NCBI RefSeq assembly: GCF_022229005.1
Contig: NZ_JAKKFD010000062.1
Coordinates: 1-58,091, forward strand
Direction: 5' to 3'
DNA: 58,091 nt
Source of the DNA: Micromonospora trifolii
GTDB lineage: Bacteria; Actinomycetota; Actinomycetes; Mycobacteriales; Micromonosporaceae
The translations under genes and the position numbers were made by a program. The notes beneath the pieces were generated by a model. The model did not search any database. It saw only the letters and a program-made list of their open reading frames with translations, and was not told the origin of the DNA. Shown piece after piece: positions 16,573 through 25,709 of the stretch; within the stretch, counting starts at the first letter, position 1; each line of letters opens with the position of its first letter.

Positions 16573-17562
16573 TCAGCGCAGGACCACCCGGTGCTCTCCC
16601 CGAGGCAGCAGCTCACCCACCACGGGAGCGCCGGGCACCTCGCCGGCGACCAGCAGCCCACCGGAGGTCTGCGCGTCGGCCAGCAGCAGCCGCTCGGCCT
16701 CGTCCGCCGCGCCGAAGTCGGTCCACGGGGTCACCCAGTCCAGGTTGCGCCGGCTGCCGCCGCTGACGAACCCGTCGCGCAGCGCCTCGCGGGCACCGGC
16801 CAGGTAGGGCACCCGGGCGGTGTCGATGGCCACCGTGAGCTGGCTGGCCCGGGCCAGCTTCGACGCGTGCCCGAGCAGCCCGAACCCGGTCACGTCGGTG
16901 CCGCACCGGATGCCGGCGGCCACCGCCGCGCGGGCGGCGTCCCGGTTGAGCGCGCTCATCGTCGCCACCGCCTCCGGGAAGCTCTCCCCGGTCGCCTTGT
17001 GCCGGGTGTTGAGCACACCCACCCCGAGCGGCTTGGTCAGCGACAACGGCACCCCGGCGCGCCCGGCGTCGAGGGTGATCAGCTCCTCCGGTCGGACCGT
17101 GCCGGTGACCGCGAGACCGTACTTCGGGCCGTCGTCGTCCACGCTGTGCCCGCCGGCCAGGTGACAGCCGGCCTCCCGCGCCACGTCCTGGCCGCCGCGC
17201 AGCACCTCACGGGCCAACTCCAGCGGCAGCACGTCGCGCGGCCAGCAGAGCAGGTTGAGGGCCACCAGCGGGGTGCCGCCCATCGCGTACACGTCGGAGA
17301 GCGCGTTGGCCGCGGCTATCCGACCCCAGTCGTAGGCGTCGTCGACCACCGGGGTGAAGAAGTCGGCGGTGCTGACCAGGCCGGTCCGCTCATCCAGGCG
17401 CACCACCGCCGCGTCGTCGCCGTGGTCCAGCCCGACCAGCAACTCGGCGGTGCCGGTCGCCGGGCCGAGACCGGCCACCATGATCTCCAGCTCGCCCGGC
17501 GGGATCTTGCAGGCGCAGCCACCGCCGCGGGCGTACTTGGTCAACCGTACGGGTTCGGTCAT
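16573..17562 (-). CDS. selD: Selenide, water dikinase SelD
   Basis: Makes selenophosphate from selenide and ATP, the selenium donor for selenocysteine and selenouridine. The protein has 329 aa. The N-terminal loop GGGCACKIP carries the catalytic Cys and Lys, so this is the cysteine form and not a selenoprotein. GLDHGDDAAVV and STADFFTPVVDD provide the ATP/Mg aspartates, and the C-terminal AIRS-like domain contains GTDVTGFGLLGHA. ATG 17562 follows a GGGGGG tract. No selA, selB, tRNA-Sec or selenoprotein gene is recognised in this window. It is divergent from gluA. Confidence 0.95.
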   Translation of the reverse strand: MTEPVRLTKYARGGGCACKIPPGELEIMVAGLGPATGTAELLVGLDHGDDAAVVRLDERTGLVSTADFFTPVVDDAYDWGRIAAANALSDVYAMGGTPLVALNLLCWPRDVLPLELAREVLRGGQDVAREAGCHLAGGHSVDDDGPKYGLAVTGTVRPEELITLDAGRAGVPLSLTKPLGVGVLNTRHKATGESFPEAVATMSALNRDAARAAVAAGIRCGTDVTGFGLLGHASKLARASQLTVAIDTARVPYLAGAREALRDGFVSGGSRRNLDWVTPWTDFGAADEAERLLLADAQTSGGLLVAGEVPGAPVVGELLPRGEHRVVLR

Positions 17563-17599
17563 CCCCCCATGATCGCGACAAGGCGCCACGATCGCCACC

Positions 17600-17669
17600 G
17601 TGACCACCCAGTCGGTGACCGAAATCGGACGCCCGAGAACGATCGTGACCGGTGTTACCGCTCCGTGAC
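17600..17669. promoter_or_regulatory. Cluster of GTNAC pentamers upstream of gluA
   Basis: GTNAC occurs at 17600, 17615, 17645, 17654 and 17665. The last two are 11 bp apart, matching the half-site spacing of actinobacterial GlnR boxes, but no good GAAAC partner is present. This is a tentative nitrogen-regulation signal. Confidence 0.25.
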
Positions 17670-17757
17670 CCGCTGGGTTGCGTTCTGCCACATCAGGCCG
17701 CCTACAGTGGCCGCACCGGGGGTCAACCGACCCCGATCCGGGAGACGACAGGGGACG

Positions 17758-18513
17758 GTGGACGACGTGACGACGGGCGAACCGCTCATCGTGCTGGACG
17801 CGGTCAACAAGTGGTTCGGGCCGCTGCACGTGCTGGACGACGTCTCACTGTCGGTGGGTCGGGGCGAGGTGGTCGTGGTGATCGGCCCGTCCGGCTCCGG
17901 CAAGTCGACGCTGTGCCGCACGATCAACCGACTGGAACCGATCAACTCGGGCACCATCACCTTCGACGGTCAGCCGCTGCCGGCCGAGGGCAAGCCCCTC
18001 GCGAAGCTGCGCAGCGAGGTGGGCATGGTCTTCCAGTCGTTCAACCTCTTCGCGCACAAGACCATCCTGGAGAACGTCACCCTCGGCCCGATCAAGGTCC
18101 GCAAGGAGAAGCCGACCGCCGCCCGCGAGCGCGGCCTGGCCCTGCTGGACCGGGTCGGCATCGCCAACCAGGCGGACAAGTTCCCGGCCCAACTCTCCGG
18201 CGGTCAGCAGCAGCGGGCGGCCATCGCCCGGGCGCTGGCCATGCAGCCCAAGGCGATGCTCTTCGACGAGCCCACCAGCGCCCTGGACCCGGAGATGGTC
18301 GGCGAGGTGCTCGACGTGATGACCTCGCTGGCCAGCGACGGCATGACGATGGTCGTGGTGACCCACGAGATGGGCTTCGCCCGGCACGCGGCGAACCGGG
18401 TCATCTTCATGGCCGACGGGCAACTGGTCGAGGACGCCCCACCGGCGGAGTTCTTCGCGAACCCGCGCAGCGAGCGGGCCCGAGACTTCCTCTCCAAGAT
18501 CCTCACGCACTAG
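17758..18513 (+). CDS. gluA: Glutamate-type amino acid ABC transporter ATP-binding protein
   Basis: ATPase subunit of a polar amino acid importer, 251 aa. The Walker A is GPSGSGKST, the Q-loop is in MVFQSFNLF, the signature is LSGGQQQR, the Walker B is AMLFDEPTSALDP and the switch His is in VTHEMGFA. GTG 17758 and in-frame GTG 17767 are both possible starts; AGGGGA is nearer the optimum for the second. It heads an operon with a binding protein and two permeases, the same order as gluABCD of Corynebacterium. Substrate assignment to glutamate rests on that synteny. Confidence 0.92.
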   Translation: MDDVTTGEPLIVLDAVNKWFGPLHVLDDVSLSVGRGEVVVVIGPSGSGKSTLCRTINRLEPINSGTITFDGQPLPAEGKPLAKLRSEVGMVFQSFNLFAHKTILENVTLGPIKVRKEKPTAARERGLALLDRVGIANQADKFPAQLSGGQQQRAAIARALAMQPKAMLFDEPTSALDPEMVGEVLDVMTSLASDGMTMVVVTHEMGFARHAANRVIFMADGQLVEDAPPAEFFANPRSERARDFLSKILTH

Positions 18514-18569
18514 GCGTCCGTAGTGGAGCGCGCCGTACTCGGTGGGCTCCGTTGAAGAAGGAGAAGAGT

Positions 18570-19448
18570 ATGCGTATCAAGCGCGTTGCGGCAGTCGCCG
18601 CGGTTGCCGCTCTGGCGCTCGGCCTCACCGCCTGTGGTGGCGACGACGGCGGGGAGGGCACCGGCGCTGGCAGCAAGTCCTTCACCGCCGGCACCACCAT
18701 GGAGAAGCTGAACAAGGCCCAGAAGATCAAGGTCGGCACCAAGTTCGACCAGCCCGGCTTCGGCCTGAAGGGCCTCTCCGGCAAGCCGGAGGGCTTCGAC
18801 GTCGAGATCGCCAAGATCATCGTCAAGGAGCTCGGCATCCCCGAGGACAAGATCGAGTGGGTCGAGGCCCCCTCGAAGGTCCGCGAGGACGTGATCGTCA
18901 ACGGCACTGTCGACCTGGTCGCCGCCACCTACACGATCAACGACAAGCGCAAGGAGCGGATCGCCTTCGCGGGCCCGTACTACGAGGCCGGCCAGAACAT
19001 CCTGGTCAAGAAGGACGACACGACCATCACCGGTCCGGACTCGTTCAAGGACGGCACCAAGAAGGTCTGCTCCGTCACCGGCTCCACCCCGGCCGAGACG
19101 ATCAAGCAGTACGTCAAGGACGTCGGCTCCCAGCTGGTGCTCTTCGACACCTACGACAAGTGCCGGGACGCCCTCAAGGGTGGCCAGGTCAACGCCGTGA
19201 CCACTGACAACGTGATCCTGCTCGGCTACATCGCCAAGGACGAGGCGTCGTTCAAGCTGGCCGGCAGCAACTTCACCAAGGAGCCGTACGGCATCGGGGT
19301 GAAGAAGGAGGACGCGGACTTCCGCAGCTTCATCAACGACACGCTGGACAAGGCGGTCTCGGACGGCAGCTGGAAGAAGGCCTGGGACGGCACCGCCGGC
19401 AAGTTCGGCGCGGAACTGGGCTCGGCGCCCACCATCAACCGCTACTGA
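18570..19448 (+). CDS. gluB: Glutamate-binding lipoprotein of the ABC transporter
   Basis: A 292-aa extracytoplasmic solute-binding protein of family 3. ATG 18570 has AAGAAGGAGAAG upstream. A lipoprotein signal peptide ends in the lipobox LTAC, followed by a Gly/Asp-rich linker. The body has the bilobal SBP_bac_3 signatures KVGTKFDQPGFG, EGFDVEIAKIIVKELG and AATYTINDKRKERIAFAGPYY. It delivers substrate to the GluC/GluD permease pair encoded immediately downstream. Confidence 0.93.
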   Translation: MRIKRVAAVAAVAALALGLTACGGDDGGEGTGAGSKSFTAGTTMEKLNKAQKIKVGTKFDQPGFGLKGLSGKPEGFDVEIAKIIVKELGIPEDKIEWVEAPSKVREDVIVNGTVDLVAATYTINDKRKERIAFAGPYYEAGQNILVKKDDTTITGPDSFKDGTKKVCSVTGSTPAETIKQYVKDVGSQLVLFDTYDKCRDALKGGQVNAVTTDNVILLGYIAKDEASFKLAGSNFTKEPYGIGVKKEDADFRSFINDTLDKAVSDGSWKKAWDGTAGKFGAELGSAPTINRY

Positions 19449-19489
19449 TCTGATCCTTCGATCTGGAGGGTGGGGAGGAACACCGACCC

Positions 19490-20197
19490 GTGAACGTGCT
19501 CATCGACAAGTTCGACGTCTTTGCGGGTGGTTTCTGGCTCACCCTCCAGATCTGCATCCTCGCCGCGATCGGTGCCCTCGTCCTGGGCGCCATCGTGGCG
19601 GTGCTGCGCATCTCACCGGTGCCGCCGCTACGCGCGCTCGGCACCAGCTACGTGAACGTCTTCCGCAACATGCCGCTGACAGTGGTGATGTTCTTCGCCG
19701 CGTTCGGCCTGCCGGCACTCGGCTCCAACGCGGACTTCCTCCGCATCCCGGTGATCGACTCGCTGTTCACCCGGCTCGGCACCGATCTTCCGTACTTCCG
19801 GTTCGCGCTGATCGCCCTCGTGCTCTACACCGCCGCGTTCGTCTGTGAGGCGCTGCGCTCCGGGGTCAACGCGGTGCCCGCCGGCCAGGCGGAGGCGGCC
19901 CGGTCACTGGGCCTGACCTTCGGGCAGAACCTGCGCCACGTGGTGCTGCCGCAGTCCTGGCAGGCCTCCGTGGTGCCGCTCGGCTCGGTGATCATCGCGA
20001 TGATCAAGAATTCGGCACTGGCCGGCTTCTTCGGGGTGGTCGGCGACCTGTCGGCTACAGCCGACCAGCTCACCGGGGCCGAGGGCTACGCCTTCGTCCC
20101 GGTCGCCATCGGCATCTCGCTCGGCTACCTGATCATGACCGTGCCGCTCGGCGCCCTGTTGGACCGGATCGAGAAGCGACAGGCGGTGGCCCGATGA
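19490..20197 (+). CDS. gluC: Glutamate ABC transporter permease
   Basis: A 235-aa inner-membrane permease of the HisM/GlnP class with about five transmembrane helices. The EAA loop that docks the ATPase reads EAARSLGLTFGQNLRHVVLPQ. GTG 19490 is preceded by GGGGAGGAA. Its end overlaps gluD by 4 nt (ATGA), so the two subunits are probably made in equal amounts. Confidence 0.92.
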   Translation: MNVLIDKFDVFAGGFWLTLQICILAAIGALVLGAIVAVLRISPVPPLRALGTSYVNVFRNMPLTVVMFFAAFGLPALGSNADFLRIPVIDSLFTRLGTDLPYFRFALIALVLYTAAFVCEALRSGVNAVPAGQAEAARSLGLTFGQNLRHVVLPQSWQASVVPLGSVIIAMIKNSALAGFFGVVGDLSATADQLTGAEGYAFVPVAIGISLGYLIMTVPLGALLDRIEKRQAVAR

Positions 20198-21165
20198 GTC
20201 AGCAGACCAGCGTCCTCTACGACGTCCCCGGGCCCCGGCAGCGGCGGATCACCCTGATCAGCAGCATCGTCGCCGGCGTCGTCCTGCTCGTTGGGGCCTA
20301 CTTCCTGATCTACCAGCCCCTGGACGAGAAGGGCCAGCTCTCGATGGAGCTGTGGGGGCCGCTGCTCGACCCCTCCAACGAGAACTTCTCCCAGGTGTGG
20401 GACCGGATCGGCCTCGGCTTCAAGAACACCCTGATCGCGGCGGCCCTGGCCGTCGTCTCCTCGCTGGTGCTGGGCACACTGCTCGCCGTCCTGCGCATCC
20501 AGCTCAAGAGCCTGAACCGGCTCCGGTTCACCGGGCTGGCAACGCCGGTGGCCTACCTGCTGCGTGGCGTGAGCACGCTGCTGTCGGCGGTCACCCGGGT
20601 CTGCGTCGAGGTGTTCCGCGGCCTGCCCGTCGTGATCACCATCTTCTTCGTGGCCCGGGGCTTTCCCGAGTTCGGTCTCTACCTCGACAACCTCTGGTAC
20701 CTGGTCATCGGCCTCACCATCTACAACTCGGTGGTGATCGGCGAGATCCTCCGCTCCGGCATGGAGGGGCTGCCCGGCGGCCAGCGGGAGGCCGCAGCCG
20801 CCATCGGGCTGTCCCCGGCGCAGACCACCCGGATGATCCTGCTGCCGCAGTCCTTCCGGATCATGCTGCCGGCACTGATCAGCCAGCTGGTCGTGGTGCT
20901 CAAGGACACCTCGCTGGGGTTCATCATCAGCTACGAGGAGACCCTGAACATCGGCAAGCAGATCATCGGCGTGCTGGGCAACCCGATCCCGGTCTACGTC
21001 GTGATCGCCGTGCTCTTCATCGTGGTGAACTACTCGCTGTCGAAGCTCGCCCAGTACGTCCAGCGGCGGCTCGCCCGGGGCCGCAAGACCGCCGGCACCC
21101 CGGCGCAGAACCCGCCGCCGGCAGCCCTGGTCTCCCAGGCCGAGAGCAACGGTCAGGGCTTCTGA
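20194..21165 (+). CDS. gluD: Glutamate ABC transporter permease
   Basis: Second permease subunit, 323 aa. The N-terminal extension contains one clear hydrophobic helix, followed by the conserved permease core with the EAA loop EAAAAIGLSPAQTTRMILLPQ. The C-terminal tail is charged and Pro-rich. It starts inside the end of gluC and is the last gene of the operon, ending at a strong terminator. Confidence 0.92.
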   Translation: MSQQTSVLYDVPGPRQRRITLISSIVAGVVLLVGAYFLIYQPLDEKGQLSMELWGPLLDPSNENFSQVWDRIGLGFKNTLIAAALAVVSSLVLGTLLAVLRIQLKSLNRLRFTGLATPVAYLLRGVSTLLSAVTRVCVEVFRGLPVVITIFFVARGFPEFGLYLDNLWYLVIGLTIYNSVVIGEILRSGMEGLPGGQREAAAAIGLSPAQTTRMILLPQSFRIMLPALISQLVVVLKDTSLGFIISYEETLNIGKQIIGVLGNPIPVYVVIAVLFIVVNYSLSKLAQYVQRRLARGRKTAGTPAQNPPPAALVSQAESNGQGF

Positions 21166-21183
21166 CGCTCAGCTCGCAAGGAG

Positions 21184-21214
21184 AAGGGCCAGCCCGGCAT
21201 CCGGGCTGGCCCTT
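21184..21214. terminator. Strong bidirectional terminator between gluD and rny
   Basis: A perfect 14-bp stem (21184-21197 with 21201-21214) closes on a 3-nt loop between convergent genes. It starts with AA and ends with TT, so each strand has a short U-run. Confidence 0.85.
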
Positions 21215-21226
21215 CCACTGTTCCGA

Positions 21227-22993
21227 CTAACGGGCGATCTCGGTGACCCTCGACTCGCGGACCACTGTGACCCGGATCTGACCCGGGTAGGTCAGCTCCT
21301 CCTCGATCTGCTTGGCCACGTCGCGGGCCAGCACGGCCGCCCCGATGTCGTCCACGTCGTCCGGCTTGACCATCACCCGGATCTCCCGGCCGGCCTGCAT
21401 GGCGAAGACCTTGTCCACGCCGAGCTTGCCGGCCGCGATCTCCTCGATCCGCTCCAGCCGCTTGACGTACGCCTCCAGGCTCTCCCGGCGCGCGCCCGGC
21501 CGACCACCCGAGCAGGCGTCGGAGGCCTGGGTGAGCACGGCCTCGATGGTCTGCGGCGGCACCTCGTTGTGGTGCGCCTCGATGGCGTGCACCACGTCCT
21601 CGTGCTCGCCGTACTTGCGGGCCAGGTCCGCGCCGATGATGGCGTGGCTGCCCTCCACCTCGTGGGTGAGCGCCTTGCCGATGTCGTGCAGGAACGCCGA
21701 CCGTTTGATGATGGGCACGTCCAACCGCAGCTCGGCGGCCATGATGCCGGCGATGTGGGCGGTCTCCACCAGGTGCTTGAGCACGTTCTGCCCGTACGAG
21801 GTGCGGTAGCGCAGCCGGCCGAGCAGGGTCACCAGCTCGGGGTGGATCTCGGTGATGCCGACCTCTACCAGGGCGTCCTCGGCGGCGCGCAGACAGAGCT
21901 GCTCCACCTCCTGCCGGGCCAGGTCGTAGACCTCCTCGATCCGGTGCGGGTGGATGCGCCCGTCCAGGACCAGCTTCTCCAGGGTCACCCGGCCCACCTC
22001 CCGGCGGACCGGGTCGAAGCAGGAGAGCAGCACCGCCTCGGGGGTGTCGTCGATGATCAGGTTGACGCCGGTCACCGACTCGAAGGCGCGGATGTTACGC
22101 CCCTCCCGGCCGATGATCCGCCCCTTCATCTCGTCACCGGGCAGGTGCAGGACGCTGACCACGCTCTCCGCGGTCTGCTCGCTGGCGACCCGCTGGATCG
22201 CGTCCACCACGATGTGTCGGGCGCGCTGCTCCGCCGTGTTGCGCGCGTCGGACTCGATGTCCCGCACGAGCAACGCCGCTTCCCGCTTGGCCTGCGTCTC
22301 GATGGCGTCGACCAGCTCCAGCCGGGCGGAGTCGGCGGTGAGCCCGGCGACCCGCTCCAGCTCCCGGCGGCGCAGCTCCTCCGACTCGGTCAGCTCGGCC
22401 TCCCGCTGGGCGAGCGCGGCCTCCCGGGTGGCGAGGGCGGCCTTGGCGGCGGTGAGCTGCCGCTCCCGTTCGGCGAACCGCTCCACCTCCTCGGTGTGCA
22501 TCCGTTCCCGCTCGTCCATCCGAGCTGCCCGACGTTCCACCTCGGCGGCCTGCTCCCGGGTGGTGGCGGCGAGCACCGCGACCTCCCGCTCGCCGCTGCG
22601 CCGGGCCGCCGTCCGCAACTGCTCGGCGTCCGCCTCGGCCTGCTTGTGGGCGCGCTCCAGAACGGTGTCCGCCTCGGCCCGGGCATCGTCGAGGACCCGA
22701 CGCGCCTCGGCGCGGGCAGCCTTCGCCTCGGCCTTCGCCGCCGCCGCCTCGGTACGGGCTGCGGCGGCCGCGGACTTCGCCACGTCGATGGTGCTGTTCG
22801 CCTCGTCAGCCGCGGTCCGCAGCGCAGCGAGGGACTGCTCCTGGCGGTCCTTCTCGGCGATGAAGGCGGGATCCTCCGGAGCCGGCGCGGCGCCCATCCG
22901 GCGCATCGTCCGGATGCCGACCAGCACGGCCCCGATCACCACCACCGCGAGGACGAGGACGGCCGCGAGGAGCACGACGTCGAACGCGTTCAT
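21227..22993 (-). CDS. rny: Ribonuclease Y
   Basis: Membrane-anchored endoribonuclease that starts mRNA decay, 588 aa. An N-terminal transmembrane helix (about 5-27) is followed by a long Ala/Glu/Arg-rich coiled coil (about 40-210). A KH domain has GRIIGREGRNIRAFE, and an HD phosphodiesterase domain has FLHDIGKA with the metal-binding His-Asp. The coiled coil is longer than in Firmicutes (about 520 aa total), as is usual in actinobacteria. It converges on gluD. Confidence 0.94.
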   Translation of the reverse strand: MNAFDVVLLAAVLVLAVVVIGAVLVGIRTMRRMGAAPAPEDPAFIAEKDRQEQSLAALRTAADEANSTIDVAKSAAAAARTEAAAAKAEAKAARAEARRVLDDARAEADTVLERAHKQAEADAEQLRTAARRSGEREVAVLAATTREQAAEVERRAARMDERERMHTEEVERFAERERQLTAAKAALATREAALAQREAELTESEELRRRELERVAGLTADSARLELVDAIETQAKREAALLVRDIESDARNTAEQRARHIVVDAIQRVASEQTAESVVSVLHLPGDEMKGRIIGREGRNIRAFESVTGVNLIIDDTPEAVLLSCFDPVRREVGRVTLEKLVLDGRIHPHRIEEVYDLARQEVEQLCLRAAEDALVEVGITEIHPELVTLLGRLRYRTSYGQNVLKHLVETAHIAGIMAAELRLDVPIIKRSAFLHDIGKALTHEVEGSHAIIGADLARKYGEHEDVVHAIEAHHNEVPPQTIEAVLTQASDACSGGRPGARRESLEAYVKRLERIEEIAAGKLGVDKVFAMQAGREIRVMVKPDDVDDIGAAVLARDVAKQIEEELTYPGQIRVTVVRESRVTEIAR

Positions 22994-23390
22994 GCCGGGA
23001 CCCCGTCGGGTCTACCGATGAACCTGTGCCGCCGCCCCGCCATGGCCGCCTCCCCTAACGTCGAGACCGCAGCGACCGTGCCGGGGGCACACTCCTGCGG
23101 CTGTGGACGCCCGACCGGAGCGGCTGGCCGTGGGTAGCTTTCTCCGCCGGCGGTGCCCATGGGGCAGCGTCGGCGACCGGGTGCAGTTGTCGCAGCGTTC
23201 CGGACCGGCCTGTCCGGAACTGCCGCCAAAGGCCGCGGAGTCGGCCAAAGTGATGCTGTTCTGTTACGCGATCTATGTTGTGCGCTTAGCCTGCGCTGGT
23301 CGGGCAATGTGAGCCTGTATGGCGAGGCTAGGTCGCCGGAGGTGCTCTGGTCAAGGACTCATGATCAAACCCCCCGAACGGAGCGAAGTT
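22994..23390. other. Intergenic region upstream of rny
   Basis: Nearly 400 nt without a convincing gene. GC drops locally around 23250-23400, including TGTTCTGTTACGCGATCTATGT-type sequence near 23258-23280, which may hold the promoters of rny (minus) and of the small ORF at 23391 (plus). I see no RNA gene or repeat in it. Confidence 0.5.
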
Positions 23391-23516
23391 GTGGCGTCAC
23401 TCAAAGCTGATGTCGTGTCGGACACGGTAGGACAAACGCGGCGAGCCGGCGGCCCCGATACGGATGTCGTGCCTGTTCAGAGACGGCGACACCCCGCGCA
23501 AGAGCCGACTTTGTGA
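23391..23516 (+). CDS. Possible 41-residue protein
   Basis: Short frame beginning GTG with GGAG (23380-23383) seven bases upstream. It encodes VASLKADVVSDTV followed by a basic, Pro-rich end. No family is recognised. It lies alone between rny and recX in a long non-coding stretch. The ribosome-binding site and the non-shadow position support it; its short length and lack of recognisable conservation weigh against it. Confidence 0.3.
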   Translation: MASLKADVVSDTVGQTRRAGGPDTDVVPVQRRRHPAQEPTL

Positions 23517-23633
23517 CACCAGTGACCCCCGGCCCACACCTGGACCTTCGTCGGGCTCGTCACGTCAAGATCGCGCGCGCTCCTGAGAGTCGACACCGTC
23601 ACGTGAGGGCTACGGACGGCGAAAGATCGCGCC

Positions 23634-23700
23634 GATCTTGCAGTTTCGGCTGTCGACATGAGTGGTATGCACCTTATGTCTGGACAGAAAGTGCAAGATC
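23634..23700. repeat. Palindromic intergenic repeat, family I, copy 1
   Basis: Arms GATCTTGCAGTTTC (23634-23647) and GAAAGTGCAAGATC (23687-23700) pair with one mismatch around a 39-nt centre. Two related copies lie at 28518-28591 and 31961-32034. It lies between a plus-strand small ORF and the end of minus-strand recX. Confidence 0.75.
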
Positions 23701-23728
23701 GCGGAGCTGGAGTTCGCTCAGGGTTGGG

Positions 23729-23797
23729 GATCATGGAATTGTGGTGCCTGGATTGGCACTTTACGGGCGTTTTGTCGCCCACCACAACTCCATGATC
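23729..23797. repeat. Palindromic intergenic repeat, family II-like, copy 1
   Basis: Arms of 18 nt beginning GATCATGGAATTG (23729-23746) and ending CTCCATGATC (23780-23797) pair with one mismatch around a 33-nt centre. It abuts the end of recX and may serve as its terminator. The GATCATG core resembles the repeats at 41893 and 57949. Confidence 0.7.
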
Positions 23798-23818
23798 GCC
23801 GAGGCGACGCCGGCGCGC

Positions 23819-24517
23819 TCACTCGACCAGACGGTTGTCGCGCTCCAACTCGCCCTCGGCGTCGGCGAGCGCGTCGGCGTCGATCTGCTCGGCGAACTCG
23901 GCCGCCTCGGCGCTCTGCGCGGCGAGCGCGTCCTTCACCGCCCGGATCGCCACGCCAGGCGGGTAGCCCTTGCGGGCCAGCATGCCCACCAGTCGGCGGA
24001 AGACCGAGTCCGGCTCACCTCGGGCAGTGCGCAGCTTGCGCTCCACCAGACCACGGGCGGTGTCCGCCTCGGTCTCCTCGTCCAGCTCACCCAGCGCCTC
24101 GGTGGCCACCTCGCCGTCCACGCCCTTGCGGCGCAGCTCGTTGGCGAGCGCCCGGCGAGCCAGGCCACGCCCGGCGTGCCGGCTGGACACCCACGCCCGG
24201 GCGAACGCGGCGTCATCGATGATGCCGACCTCGTCGTACCGGTCGAGGACCTCGGCCGAGACCTCCTCGGAGATGCCCCGCTTGGCCAACGCCCCGGCCA
24301 GCTCGGCCCGGGTGCGGGGCCGGACGGCGAGCTGGCGCAGACAGATCTCCCGGGCCACCTCGGACTCGTCGCGCGGGGGCGCCGGAGACTCGACGGTGTC
24401 GGCGTCCTCGGACCGGCCCCGGCGGCCTCGCCGAGGGCGGGGCGCATCGGTGGCGTCGCCCGTACGAGGCGGACTGGCATCCCAGCCCCGCCCCGTACGA
24501 GCGCGTCGTCCTGCCAT
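23819..24517 (-). CDS. recX: Regulatory protein RecX
   Basis: A 232-aa RecX/OraA family modulator that inhibits RecA filament extension. An N-terminal 50-residue Arg/Pro/Asp-rich region is variable. The core has three-helix repeats with ICLRQLAVRPRTRAELAGAL, the DDAAFARAWVSSR motif and RRLVGMLARKGYPPGVAIRAV. It begins 14 nt after recA on the same strand, so the pair is almost certainly cotranscribed, the usual arrangement. Confidence 0.93.
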   Translation of the reverse strand: MAGRRARTGRGWDASPPRTGDATDAPRPRRGRRGRSEDADTVESPAPPRDESEVAREICLRQLAVRPRTRAELAGALAKRGISEEVSAEVLDRYDEVGIIDDAAFARAWVSSRHAGRGLARRALANELRRKGVDGEVATEALGELDEETEADTARGLVERKLRTARGEPDSVFRRLVGMLARKGYPPGVAIRAVKDALAAQSAEAAEFAEQIDADALADAEGELERDNRLVE

Positions 24518-24531
24518 GGGTCAGCGACCGG

Positions 24532-25578
24532 TCAGAAGTCGACCGGCGGCAGCTCCGGGCCACCGGCGGCGTCACCCGCGCCGACCCCGACGCCGAGCTT
24601 CTCCAGGATCTTCTTCTCGATCTCGGCGGCCACGTCCGGGTTTTCCTTCAGGAACTCCCGGGCCTTCTCCTTGCCCTGGCCGAGCTGGTCGCCGTCGTAC
24701 GTGTACCACGCTCCGGACTTGCGGATGATCGCCTGCTCCACGCCGACGTCGATCAGCGAGCCCTCACGCGAGATGCCCTTGCCGTACATGATGTCGAACT
24801 CGGCCTGCTTGAACGGCGCGGCGACCTTGTTCTTCACGACCTTGACCCGGGTGCGGTTACCGACCACGTCGGTGCCGTCCTTGAGGCTCTCGATGCGTCG
24901 CACGTCGAGCCGGACCGAGGCGTAGAACTTCAGCGCCCGACCGCCGGTGGTGGTCTCCGGGCTGCCGAACATGACGCCGATCTTTTCCCGCAACTGGTTG
25001 ATGAAGATCGCCGTGGTGCCGGTGTTGCTGAGGACACCGGTGATCTTCCGGAGCGCCTGGCTCATCAGCCGGGCCTGGAGGCCCACGTGGCTGTCGCCCA
25101 TCTCACCCTCGATCTCGGCGCGCGGCACCAGGGCCGCCACCGAGTCGATCACGATGATGTCGATCGCGCCGGAACGGATCAGCATGTCCGCGATCTCCAG
25201 CGCCTGCTCGCCGGTGTCCGGCTGCGAGACCAGCATCGCGTCGGTGTCGACCCCGAGGGCCTTCGCGTACTCCGGGTCGAGCGCGTGCTCGGCGTCGATG
25301 AAGGCGGCGATGCCGCCGAGTCGCTGGGCACTGGCCACCGAGTGCAGCGCCACAGTGGTCTTACCGCTGGACTCGGGGCCGTAGATCTCGACCACCCGGC
25401 CACGGGGCAGGCCGCCAATGCCGAGGGCCACGTCGAGCGCGATGGAGCCGGTCGGAATGATTGCGGTCTGGACGACCGGCCGGTCACCCAGCCGCATCAC
25501 CGAGCCCTTGCCGAATTGCTTGTCAATCTGAGCGAGAGCAAGGTCGAGTGCCTTCTCCCGGTCAGGCCCTGCTGCCAT
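24532..25578 (-). CDS. recA: Recombinase RecA
   Basis: Strand-exchange recombinase and LexA co-protease, 348 aa. Walker A is GPESSGKTT. The L1/L2 DNA-binding loops are present, with NQLREKIGVMFGSPETTTGG at L2. There is no intein. I choose ATG 25578 (MAAGPDREKAL), where similarity to actinobacterial RecA begins. ATG 25626 is in frame and adds 16 residues. A LexA-type box lies upstream and recX follows. Confidence 0.96.
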   Translation of the reverse strand: MAAGPDREKALDLALAQIDKQFGKGSVMRLGDRPVVQTAIIPTGSIALDVALGIGGLPRGRVVEIYGPESSGKTTVALHSVASAQRLGGIAAFIDAEHALDPEYAKALGVDTDAMLVSQPDTGEQALEIADMLIRSGAIDIIVIDSVAALVPRAEIEGEMGDSHVGLQARLMSQALRKITGVLSNTGTTAIFINQLREKIGVMFGSPETTTGGRALKFYASVRLDVRRIESLKDGTDVVGNRTRVKVVKNKVAAPFKQAEFDIMYGKGISREGSLIDVGVEQAIIRKSGAWYTYDGDQLGQGKEKAREFLKENPDVAAEIEKKILEKLGVGVGAGDAAGGPELPPVDF

Positions 25579-25709
25579 GGCTGCCACCCCTGCCTTCGCC
25601 GGCGTCTTTGCTGAGCTTCGCGTCACGCGGACACGCTAGGCGCTAGGTCCGACAGAAAACCAGCCGACGGGCCGCGAGCTGTGGACGAGCACCCCGCTGT
25701 GGACAATAG

